Notes under the pieces: model-generated
The model's input: only the letters and a program-made list of their open reading frames with translations
What the model was told of the DNA's origin: nothing
The model's database searches: none
DNA from: Eutreptiella sp. 'Long Island Sound 2002'
Lineage: Eukaryota > Euglenozoa > Euglenophyceae > Eutreptiales > Eutreptiaceae
DNA length: 64,000 nucleotides
Reading direction: 5' to 3'
NCBI GenBank assembly: GCA_964036045.1
Contig: OZ038380.1
Location: forward strand, 168,047,535 to 168,111,534
Position numbers and translations under genes: made by a program
Shown: one piece after another, positions 1 to 11,000 of the stretch
How positions within the stretch are numbered: position 1 is the first letter of the stretch
Layout: each line of letters starts with the position of its first letter

Positions 1-390
1 CAGAACACACCTCCAACCAGTCTCACAGAGCAGAGCAAAAAACAAAAAACAAGAATAACCGAAAAAACCAGCAACGACCAAGGTAAGAGGAGCGAAGGCC
101 GTTCGCCATAGGCAGCTCTGTATCGCCCTCCACCATTTGGCGGGGCAACGGACCAGAGAGCAAAAAAAAAAAAACACAAATATCACGAAACGGCGTAGGA
201 CAGACGATTCAAGTCTGCAGGAGCAAAGAAGCAGACGGGGCAGGGCCGGGCCAAGCCGGGTTAGGTGCCTGGTTCCGGCTCTGGCTCTGGGTGCAACACA
301 ACACGTAGGCATGCAGGTGCACACAAGGGTAAGGGGGCAGAGGGGGCGTCTCCCCGGAAAAGGCGACACCCAGACCCAGACCCAGACCCA

Positions 391-520
391 GGGAGGGAGG
401 GAGGGAGGGTGGGAGGGAGGGAGGATGGGAGGGAGGGAGGATGGGAGGGAGGAAGGGAGGGAGGGAGGGAGGGAGGGAGGGAGGGAGGGAGGGAGGGAGG
501 GAGGGAGGGTGGGTGGGAGG
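391..520. repeat. (GGGA)n microsatellite
   Basis: Near-perfect tetranucleotide array of GGGA with a few GGGT and GGAT variants. It is open in several frames, so long Gly/Arg/Glu or Pro/Ser/Leu reading frames here are repeat artefacts. Confidence 0.95.
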
Positions 521-2212
521 GAGCTTGGGGAGCGCGTCAAGTTGCCCGCCCCATGCCCCCCATCGCGGCTGTGAGACATCTCTGGGCTCGTTCTGCGCGG
601 TATTGGCTGCTGTTCCGTCGCCTGAAGGACAGCCCCGCCGCACAAAGGCTTGTCCAGGGACGCGCACACGCATAGTGTCGGGCGACCACCCACAGACACA
701 CCTCGACTTGTCAGCGGCGGTGCCTGGGCCTTTGGCAGCAGCAGCCACGTTGCCCTGTGAAGCGGAGATGAACCGGGGGCCAGTGAGAGTGAGGGGCAGG
801 GGACGGAAGGGCCACGCAATCCCCACGAGTTTTGCACGTCTTTCAGGGGGAATGTTTGCCCGGCGCAAGCCCGGCGCATGCCCGGCACGCTACCTTTGTA
901 CTAAGTGTCTTATCTCTAGCCCCAAGTGGTTCTTTACCTAGGGATTTCCCCCAAGTAGACCGCACTGGACCGCAAACCCTCCCTGCAAAGCAAGTGCATA
1001 AGCCGAAATATGAGAATTCAACAACACAAAATGTCACTCCCACCACTTCCAATCACCACCCTTGCCATCATCATAAACTGGGTGCAAAGGATGGGCCAGA
1101 TTCTTAGACACGGTGAGAAAGTCCTCCAGATTGTTTGGTGAGGGGGGGCAAAAACAGGCACGGGTGGGGAATGGTCAAAAAACGATGCCCGGCGCGCTAA
1201 CACTCCCCCTCAGTGATGGATATGGTGCACTGCTTCCACTGGTGCAACAGCCAGAGGCATGAGTGCTATTGGGAGTGCCTACTGCGCGCCCCGGACGATG
1301 CAGGGGAACGGTAACTAGCTTTTGGGCAATTAGCCAGCGCCGCGTCACATGCCGACGGGCCCACAAAACACCAGCACCCGGGACAGCAAAGGGCGCAAGA
1401 CACGGCGGGCGTCAGTGCAGAGCACGCCCGCAACGGTGGCACGGCCAGAAACAGCACAGGACGGGGTCCCCAGCATGACACTCCAACACGGACAAACATC
1501 TTGCGACAACCGCTCCCCATTCAAAAGTACACTTCACAAAGGGCACAGGATTTGGGCTGGCAGACCCCCACACCCCCCGACCCACATCAGAAAATGTTCC
1601 TCAGGAAAACAATGATCATCATCAAAGGGGGCCCGAACTTGGAGGTCGATTTTAGGTACAAAAACATTTCTTTGGCCTCTGACCCCCCCCCCACCCCACC
1701 CCAGGCCACTAAGCAAAGGCCTGGCCCCAGCAATACACCACCGGAGACGAGGGGGGGCACACAGGGTCAGGGCGCGGCCACGGCAGCGGAGGCCAGTGCT
1801 ACTGTATTTTGTGGGTTGGTCCCTCGCCAATCCTGGCTGAGGTCCCTGTGGGTGCAGTCCCCCGCCAATCCTGGCGGGGGGCTGCACACCCGATGGGCGA
1901 GCACCCCACACACGGCACAGGGGCCTCGTCCGATGGGGGCACGATGAGACACGAGCGTCGGTGGTGGCCGCCCTCCGACCGCTTGGGGGCGTGAGGGGCT
2001 GACGACGGCACCAACACCGCACGGCCAACCCACACCCCCTGGGGGCGGGTGGGGGGGGCTCTCCATGGCGTGCCCGACCCCCCCCTCAGGCAGCACGGGG
2101 GACCGGCGTCTGCGGGGGGGCTGAGAGGTGGGCGCACGCTGGGGGTTCCCCGTTGGTGGGGTGCTGCCCGAGCGTGCGCCCTGCGGTGCTGCACAGGGCA
2201 AGCAGGGCCACA
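521..2212. other. Non-coding, no gene recognised
   Basis: No homology, splice-consistent exon or RNA gene is supported. A minus-strand segment around 520-640 follows a good acceptor-like CTTCAG in phase 0, so it could be a downstream exon of the minus-strand exon chain that starts near 17 kb, but nothing else supports it. A short tandem duplication of a CGCCAATCCTGG-containing unit lies at about 1825-1880. The rest is GC-rich with C/G tracts. Confidence 0.5.
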
Positions 2213-2400
2213 CAGGGATCTGTTAGAAGAGGGGGGGGGGGTAAGGGGGAGGGGGGCCTTGGGTGACCCAAAAGTTTGTGTACCAAAAATGGCCCGATCA
2301 GATTTTCCCGGTGGTAAATTGCGTTTTTTCCCGCGATGGTCCCTTTGGTCTGGGGGGGGGGGGGGGGGATGGATGGATGACGGAAGCCTGCGGGGGGGGG
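2213..2400 (+). mobile_element. CAGGG-end element, copy 1 (G-tract type)
   Basis: Starts with CAGGGATCTGTTAGAAGA, then a long G tract, then ACCCAAAAGTTTGTGTACCA and ATGGCCCGATCAGATTTTCC. The same order of parts recurs at 3301, 51380 and 52680. The start resembles the CAGGGATGTATTAGAA inverted-repeat end seen on the element at 5639-5890. The right end is lost in G tracts. It looks like a small non-autonomous DNA transposon; the family assignment is inferred. Confidence 0.5.
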
Positions 2401-2880
2401 GGGGGCTGTGCCCTGGCACACAGGCGCTGCGGCTCTGCTCGCTTCCGGTCCCTGCCAGCCAAGGCTTGACGCTGGTGCTGCTCAACATAGGCAAGTTGGA
2501 GCTGGCGCCCCCACCCCCCTGACAGCCCAGAGCTGGACGTAGGGATGGAGGGGTGAGGGGGGGGGGTACCCCCAGGGCTTTGTTTTATAGAGGGGGGGGG
2601 GGTCCAACCCCCCCCCCCCAAGTAGTGCTTTTTTAGTTTTTGATCGGCCGAAGGCCCAGAGGAAATTTGGTCCAATCTTTTAACAGGGGGGGGGGGGTCA
2701 AGGAGGGGTTTTGGTGGGTAGTGTGGGACCCCCCCCCCCACCCCAAGTGGTGCCCAGTCATTGAAAGGAGCCCTCTAGTACCCCCCCCCCCCCTCCCTGG
2801 CGGCCCCATCTCCCAAGCGCCCATGCAAAGGCCATGCTCCTCCTGCCCTGTGCCGCTCCTCCTGCCCCCCCTCCGCATAC

Positions 2881-3179
2881 CTTCCGCGCCTGCCTAGTGT
2901 ACTGCATGGCCGAGCCGGCGGCCGTCTCCGTCGCGCCCAGCGCCGGCCGGATCCTTGCCAAGGAGCCCGACAGAGGGCGCGGGCCCTGCATGGGCGCGGT
3001 CTGGGGGGGGGCGGTGCTGGTGGGCGGCGCGGCGTTGGAACTGGCGGTCGTGGACGCTTTGCCGCGGACCTTGATCTCGTCCAGGAGGGACTCCAGGAGT
3101 TCGTCGAGGCCGGACAGGTTTTCGAACGCGGCGGCCGTCAACTCCGGATGGTCAATGGCCGGGCGGAATGTTGGGGAGG
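2881..3179 (-). CDS. Exon (299 bp) of the phase-1 exon chain
   Basis: Acceptor CTCGTAG lies just above 3179 and donor AAG|GTATGC just below 2881. The exon carries 2 bases plus 99 open codons. It encodes SPTFRPAIDHPELTAAAFEN followed by an acidic Leu-rich helix-like stretch and a Pro/Ala/Thr-rich tail ending in QYTRQARK. Codons are strongly GC-ending, unlike the G-tract flanks. It is the longest and best-supported exon of the chain. Confidence 0.6.
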
Positions 3180-5013
3180 CTACGAGGGAGGGAACGCAGT
3201 TGGCGGGGGAGGGAGGGAGAGGGGGAGGTGGGGGAGGGAGGGAGAGGGGGAGGTGGGGGAGGGAGGGAGGGAGGGAGGGAGGGAGGGAGGGAGGGAGGGA
3301 AGGGGGGTAAGGGGGAGCAGGCTTGGGGAGGGGGGGGGGGACAGGGGGTCTGCGACCCAAAAGTTTGAGTACCAAAATGGCCCGACCAGATTTTCCCAAC
3401 GGTAAATTTCGTTTTTTCCCGCGATGGTCACTTTGGTTGGGGGGGGGGGGGGGGGTGACCCTCCTCCTTGGGGAAAAATAACTACCGGAGAGGGGGATAT
3501 TCCGTGTCTAACAAATTTTAAATCTACAAATTCCGCGGCAAGAAATTCTGTACGATTTCTTAAAAATGAGCGAACAAATTATGTTTGGTTCCCAGAAATT
3601 GGTCATAGTATGAAATGGTCGACTTTGCATGGTTGCTGTTTTTTCCAAGTGGACTGTGCATGATTGACCCTCAGCAGGCCATTTCTTGGTGAGCCCAATC
3701 ACCAAAATATGTTCAGAATGTATACCACCAATAAGCCATATGTCAGCAGAGACATGTCATACCTGAGTAGGTACATGCATGTGCGCACAATTGTGGGGTC
3801 ATGGGTTCAACGCCCGCCGCTGGAACCTTTTCTAGCGCTTTGTCTGGCGCTTGTCCTGGCGCTTTTTCAGCATTACAAGTGCACATCACATGCATTGGAC
3901 ACAATCACAAACAACAAAAAAAAGCTGGGTACCACAAATCTTTGAACCCAGCCACTCGCCGGCTGGGTAGTGTTCCCAGAGGCACAAAGTGCAACACTAC
4001 ACAAAGGCCCAGCACAGGGCAGAAAAAAGAGACAAATGGGTACCTAATATTGCCTGGCGTGGTACAAGTGGACAAAGGCAAGGCTTAATGTACAGCAGTG
4101 CAAATCCTTAAAAACACCGAACAAATTGCGCACAAAAATTTCGCACAGGATTTGTTCAACAGAAATTCCACTCCGCAGAATATCCCCCCCTCTGGTAAGC
4201 ACAAGCGGGGGGTTGGGGGGGGGCGGATGGACCTACGGCTTCTGAAAGGCACTGAAGGGGTTGCTGAGGGGTACGCCGGTGTACCCCGTCCCCCAACCCT
4301 CCCACGACCTTTTGAGCTTCCCAGACCGGCCAAAATGGAAGGGGGTGGGGATAAGGGTGGAGTAGGTTTGCCAGTTGGGACTTCCAGTCCACCCATTTGG
4401 ATGTGCTGTGTGGAGGTGTGCGTCCGGTCTGAGACGGCTGATGCTTTGTGATGCAGGGGTGCTGCTGCTCCCCTTGATCGCATCTCCGTTTGGTTCTGTG
4501 CAGACCGGACGTGTGTGGGCAGACTTGGGGGCCTGCTGCTGGCGTCGTTCCATGTTGCGTTTCTTTTTGGGGGGAGGGGGGGGGGGGGGTCGGTGTCCCA
4601 AACTCCCGCCCGAGTGGCAAATTTGGAACCCCGGACAATGCCGGCCATTGTACCTATACACAACGGGGGGCAGCGACAATCTTTGGAGCAGAAATGTCAA
4701 AAAAAAAGATCTTGCAGTGCCTGCAGTGCCAAGTCTAGATCTGACCACACCAACATCTTGGACCTCGAGGGGTTGCAATCTGGTGCAACAACAGACACAC
4801 ATGGACACCGATGAGAACAAGAACAGAGCAAGAAAAGCGGTGAAACAAAACTCCTCAGGAGCTGCAGGGCAGCCCTGGACGTCTTTCAGTCTGTTGGTAG
4901 AAGATGGGAAAGTGCAGCCGGTTCGGCGTGATACGGGTCCCTGTGCCCTCGCCTGCTTTGTGCTGCACTAATCAACAGATAAATCCGCCTGCCTGCCCGC
5001 CTGCCCGCCCGCT

Positions 5014-5045
<32 letters not shown>

Positions 5046-8000
5046 CACACGCACACACGCACGCACAGATCCGGTCCCAGTACTGTGCACGCCAATATTT
5101 GGTACCAATCCCTTTTGGTGTGCCTGGAAGGAAATCTTATTGTCCTTTGTGCTGTGCACATTGCCAGCGAGCAAGCGTTGTTCGTATGTGGAGTGGAGCA
5201 GTGGTGAATACGGGAGGTTCCCCCTTGGTGGCCCCCCCTGCTGTGCATGGACAACTGTGTCTGGAGTGGAAAAGTACTGAGGCAGCAGCACCGTGGCACC
5301 AAGTGAAACAACATTGTGCAAACGCAACTGCAAGTGCGACTGAAAATGCGCCGCTGTGTCACCGGCATTCAACAGAAATTCCATGGTGTGGTACTTCTGG
5401 GGCTAACACCCAACACCCAGATCGGGTCAAACAAACACCAAGAGAGCAGCCAACTTTTAGCCTCCCCGCGCCTCTGTGCAAGGGTGGTGCCCATAACCAC
5501 TTGTGTGGAGTGTATGGGTGTGAAAGCGGGTCTTCGTTGACACCATGTCTGTCTAGGGCCGAGGCTGCCGATGTCCTTTCACACCACTTGTGCTGCCCGC
5601 ATGCGGTGTGCATCCCTCGGGGCGATGGGGGGCGGGGGCAGGGGTGTATTAGAAGGGGGGGAGGGGGGGTCTGAAGGGGGGGTGGGGGGGGGGGGGGGTT
5701 GGCTGGGACCCCCCTCCTCCTTGGGTCCCCCTATGGTCCCCGCCGAGGGCAGGCCAAAATTTTTAAGCATAAATCCTCTTGCGGCCGAATGTGCCGAAGC
5801 CAATTTTTGGCTGTCAGCCTCAAACATTGGAAGGGGAGGGGTCTAGGGGGGGCTCCTCCTACGGTGTACGGCCGTTCTAATACATCCCTGGGGGGGGGGG
5901 GGGGTCCTCCCAAAATGTCCCTTCCAAAGCGTGTCCGCTGGGGCCCATGGGATGTGCGTCACCAATGAGCACAGCAGTGCACAACAACAACAACACAGCA
6001 CCGAACGCAGGAATGAGCCCACACGCCAACCCACTTCATCAACCCCCCCCCTCCCCTTGGCGCCATGCCAGGACCCTTGCCCAGCCACCAGCAGGGCCTG
6101 GCAGGGGAGTCAGAAGACGTGCCCCACCAGATATCCGTCAAAAATGGGTCAAAGATATGAGTTGTTCCGTCCGCGCTGCTGATCAAATGGTGTACCCACA
6201 CGTGTCTCCTCTGCACTGGGCCCGCCACATGCTCTGGCCCATGCCCCACTTGGGGCACCCCGTGAGGGAAAGGGGGAACGCAAGGCTCTGCAACACCAAC
6301 ACCAAACCTCATCCAGAGGCAGGGGGTGCCGTAATGAAAAAAAAAAAAAACTCGGAGTGTCCAATACGCCCTACGATGGCGGCCGGTGGGTAACCGATGG
6401 CGGTTGGTGGGTAACCGATGGCGGTTGGTGGGTAACCGATAGCGGTTGGTGGGTAACCGATGGCGGCCGGTGGGTAACCGATGGCGGTTGGTGGGTAACC
6501 GATGGCGGTTGGTGGGTAACCGATGGCGGTTGGTGGGTAACCGATGGCGGCCGGTGGGTAACCGATGGCGGTTGCTGGGTAACCGATGGCGGTTGGTGTG
6601 TAACCGATGGCGGTTGGTGGGTAACCGATGGCGGTTGGTGGGTAACCGATAGCGGTTGGTGGGTAACCGATGGCGGCCGGTGGGTAACCGATGGCGGTTG
6701 GTGGGTAACCGATGGCGGTTGGTGGGTAACCGATGGCGGTTGGTGGGTAACCGATGGCGGCCGGTGGGTAACCGATGGCGGCCGGTGGGTAACCGATGGC
6801 GGTTGGTGGGTAACCGATGGCGGTTGGTGGGTAACCGATGGCGGTTGGTGGGTAACCGATGGCGGTTGGTGGGTAACCGATGGCGGTTGGTGGGTAACCG
6901 ATGGCGGCCGGTGGGTAAACGATGGCGGTTGGTGGGTAACCGATGGCGGCCGGTGGGTAACCGATGGCGGTTGGTGGGTAACTGATGGCGGTTGGTGGGT
7001 AACCGATGGCGGTTGGTGGGTAGCCACCAAACATCACAGAGTGGATGCCATAGTAAAAAAAAAAAAGGGTGAGCGTCCTTATGGCACCCCCTGTCCAGAG
7101 GTACGCGGGGGGATGGGGTACCCCCAAGAACGGATAGAACAGCACACAAATCCTGACCTGACCCCCTGCCTGACGCCAGCACGCAGACCTTTCGAGCCGG
7201 TGATCGGCGGCTTCAACTCCGGTTGCAGCACCCCGCCTGCGTAGCACAGCAGCGTGCCCCGGGCCCAGCACCCGCACGGCACAAAGCTCGATCCACCCCC
7301 GCCATCGACTTCCACCACAACCCCCGCCCACCCACATTCGGTCACGCCCCTCTGCCATTTTCCAACGGATTTCATGGGAGGGAAGTGAGGGCGAAGTGGA
7401 AGGCAGGCATGGGGGCAGTACAAGGGACACGGAAGGGGACGGAAAGGGAGAGAGTACCCCCCCTTGTCCCTCCGGATGCGTTCCGACCGCAGCGTTTCCG
7501 AGGGTTGATCGCCGGATGAGGTCCCGTCCGGGGGCCTGCTCCCCCATGGCCGTCGCCACCCCCTGCCCGAGCGTGCCCTATGTCCTGCGCACCATTTGCC
7601 ACCGGTGTTCGCTGCCCTCAGGCAGGGCCCGAAGGAGGAATCGGAGCACAACGCAGTGCGCGTACAAACACTGTCCTTCGGTCAGTTTGTCGTGTAACAC
7701 CCTCAGACTACTGCCAACACCCGTCAAGAGGGCGTCGGTGGACGGATGTCAAAAAGCGCCATCTCCAACGACTTGTGAACTCATCCGAAGGAGCAACAAA
7801 AGGGAAAACAGCGCATTTCTTAAGCCTCCAAGACCCCAGTTCCGGTCCCTCCATCCCGGTCCCTTCCCAAGGGCCCCTCCCCACGCGCTGTCCGCGGAGG
7901 GCGCACCGCAAACCGCCCATTGACATGCGGAAATGGCCTCGGGCACCGGGGCTCCCCAATGCCGAACCCCCCTACACCCCCTCAGACACACCCTCGTCGG

Positions 8001-11000
8001 GCAAAGCCAATGCTGCCCATGTGTCCGGCGAAGGGTCCGGCGAAGGCGCACTGAGCGACTGCAGGAATTGGGCTGCACACGGAGGCACAGGGCGTGTGAG
8101 AGCGGGTGCAATAACCGCGCCACCACATTCTGCCCTTATACCCCGGCCCACTGCCCGCGTCTGCCCTGCTACCGCCAGGCGTGGAAGGAAAAGGGCTCGC
8201 GCGGGGGGGGGGGGGGTCGTTGTGTCCCTTTTCCAGACCCCTCCCCTTCAGGGGTCCCGTGACGGGGACCCCCGACGGGCCGGCGGGGAGGTCGGGGGGG
8301 GGGGTCCTGAGGCACCCCAACATATGTGACTTAAACTGAGCCCCCGCGATGCGCTGATCATTTGGAGGTCTGTATCGTGCGGGAGGTTTGTTTTGAAAAA
8401 CATTCTGCCGGGCCGCTTCGCGGCGCAGGTGGTCAGTCATCATCGGAGTTTAGAGACTCGCCTCTTGGGACTGGCCTGTCACGAGAGCCCCCTTTCCCAG
8501 ACCCCCCCCACCCGGTGCCCCTTTTTGGCCCTGCCCAGGCTTGTCAGGTCACCGCCACCACACTTGCTGACTCACCACCAGAGCCCAGAAAAATGCACAA
8601 AACGGGGGGAAATGAGGGAAACGGGGGAAACGGGGGGAAACGGGGGGATGTGGGGGGGAATGGGGATCAATGGGGAAATGTAGTGTTGTAGGCAGAGAAC
8701 AAAGCACCAAAATGATGGGGGACAAGGGGGGGAAATGGGGGGAAGTGAGGGGAAAATGGGCGGGAGGTCTCAATTTCCCCTCGTAATCCCACGTCCCATT
8801 TCCCCATTGTTCCCAAGGAAAACGTCCTCCCCATTGGACACCTCCTCACCCCCACTCACTGACGGAAAACCGGGGGAAACGTGACCTCACCGCACCCACC
8901 GACAACTCGGTGAGCCTACGCCCCGGCACTACCCGCGGTGCATTGTGCAATCCCCTGTCCCTGACCTCGTCCTGACCGTCTGCTCCCAGGGCCCCCTGGG
9001 GCAGCGCAGGGCCGCTGCCCGTCTCTAGGCCGGCTGCCAACCAAAGGCGTTTGGCGGGTAACCGACGGCGTTTGGCGGGTAACCGACGGCGGATGGCGGG
9101 TAACCGACGGCGGATGGCGGGTAACAGACGGCAGTCGGCGGATAACCGACGGCGGTTGGCAGGTACCCGACGGCTGTCGGCAGATCGCCTGACGGTGGGA
9201 GGGGAGGGGGACGGGGGGGGATTGGAATCCTTGAGTAGGAAGGGCGACGGAGAGGAAGGACCCTGGTGCCCACATCACTACCACCACCCCACCCCCCGCC
9301 TCACACCTTCACGGCCAATGCCCCTTCTACCGCATCTCCTGTTCCTACCACATACCCACGCTACCCTCTTGCACCCCAATACCGCTCTCCTTTCGCCGGC
9401 CCGGTTCCGCTGCGACCGGACTTCCAGCCAGTGCCAGTCCGGGTAGCACGGCAATCACAAACTGTCTTTTTTTGAGATTCAACGGGATTCACCGGAAATT
9501 GTTTTGGGGGGGGGTTTGGATTTTGGATTTTGGGATTCAACACATTGCATGTGTAGATACAGACATTCGTTGGTTTGGTTGTGCTGCTGATCTTTAGAAA
9601 CACTTCCGTGCCCAGAGACAACAGGCCTCGGAGAGCAGTCTGGTTCATTGCTTGAGTCAGCGCTGCACCACAGCGACAACGGGAGGGCAATGGGGCGGTG
9701 GCAATCCTCTGAAAGCCGGAGCAGAAATGGAAAGATTTGGTGGGATTCGGCGGGAGTCATGGGCATTGTGTGTGGGATTGACTGCGATTCACGGGGGAAA
9801 ACGCCCACGCACACATGACCGGTGGGTGGGACACGTGGGGACAAGCGTAATCGTCCTCCGGGACAAGCGCTAGACCCACCTCCGGGCCCACCCCTTGTCT
9901 CTGCCACCGCAACGCGCACCACTTGAGACCCGTGGCGCCCTCCCCGCGCGTCGGGCGTGAGCAGGGCCCTGCGTGAGCAGGGGACCGCCGGCCGACCGTT
10001 GGTTCCCCTGGCCCCGGGCCGTGCCTGCGCCCTCTGTCTGGCCCTCCCAGAACACCCAACCCTCGGCCACACACTTGTCTCCGGGGAGCGCTGGGGCTGT
10101 CTTGGCGGCGGCTCCGCGTGCTCCGGCCTCAATAACGCGGCTGCAGAGCGAAACGCAGTGCACATGGCAACGCGGCGCGCGGCAACGGCGTGTGTGTGCG
10201 CGCGCGCCGCGGTGCGTGACTGCGTGCGCCATCACGCGTGCCACCGGGCCATTGCTTTTGGGGGTCGGGGGGGTCATTGGGGGGGCCGGCCACAGCCACC
10301 GACCCAAGATGCCGGACTGCTGCGTGCTGAAGGGCGTGAGGGGGTGGGGGGGGGACCCCATCCGAAGGAGGGCACAGGCCTTGCAAGGCCCAGGCCACTT
10401 GCGCTTGGGGGGGGGGGGGGGCTGCGAGGCTACAGGGGCGGGTGACCCCGTGCACTGCGACCACCTCGGCGACCCCCTGCGAGCGCTGCAGAGGGCAGAG
10501 GGCCCGGGCCGGCCGGCCGGGGACGTCCCCTCTCCTGACGCCCTCCCCATGCCCCCCAGAGGGGGGCGGTGCTGGCCCCCGCCGTCCCCGCCATCGCTGC
10601 CGGTTGGTCTGCCCCCCCCCCCTCCGGCCCTGGCGCCGGGAGCGGGCCGCCGGGCGGGAGGGGGGGGGGGGCGCGGGGGGTGACCCCGTAGATATGGGCA
10701 CGACGTGAGCCAAGGATATGACCCACACGTTTTCCCGTCCGCGCTGCTTCTCAAATGATGTGTCTCCGCATGTCTCTTCTGCACTAGGCCTGGGAGGTGT
10801 GACAGGGTCTTGGACCTGAACAGCCTTAGTGCCCTCTTTCATATGCCCCCGAAGGAATGCTGAGTTAATGCACGTGGGCACAAGACGCGGCCAGCACAAA
10901 AACGCAGAAAGAAAATCGGCTCGTCAGTGGCCTAAAAGACCATAGGTACCTTTCTGTCACAAGAGCGAGACACAGAGGTGCCAGTGGGCAGGCCACTAAC

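Noticed and set aside
6370-7024. CRISPR array
   Set aside because: Units are contiguous with no unique spacers, in a eukaryotic setting; the same holds for every other tandem array here.
6357-7244. Long WWVTDGG and RLPTNRH reading frames
   Set aside because: Translation of the 21-bp minisatellite inside a MITE.
10441-10690. Plus-strand coding region (GDPVHCDHLGDPLRALQRAE)
   Set aside because: GC-rich and open in several frames on both strands, with no matching acceptor/donor pair; composition alone can explain it.
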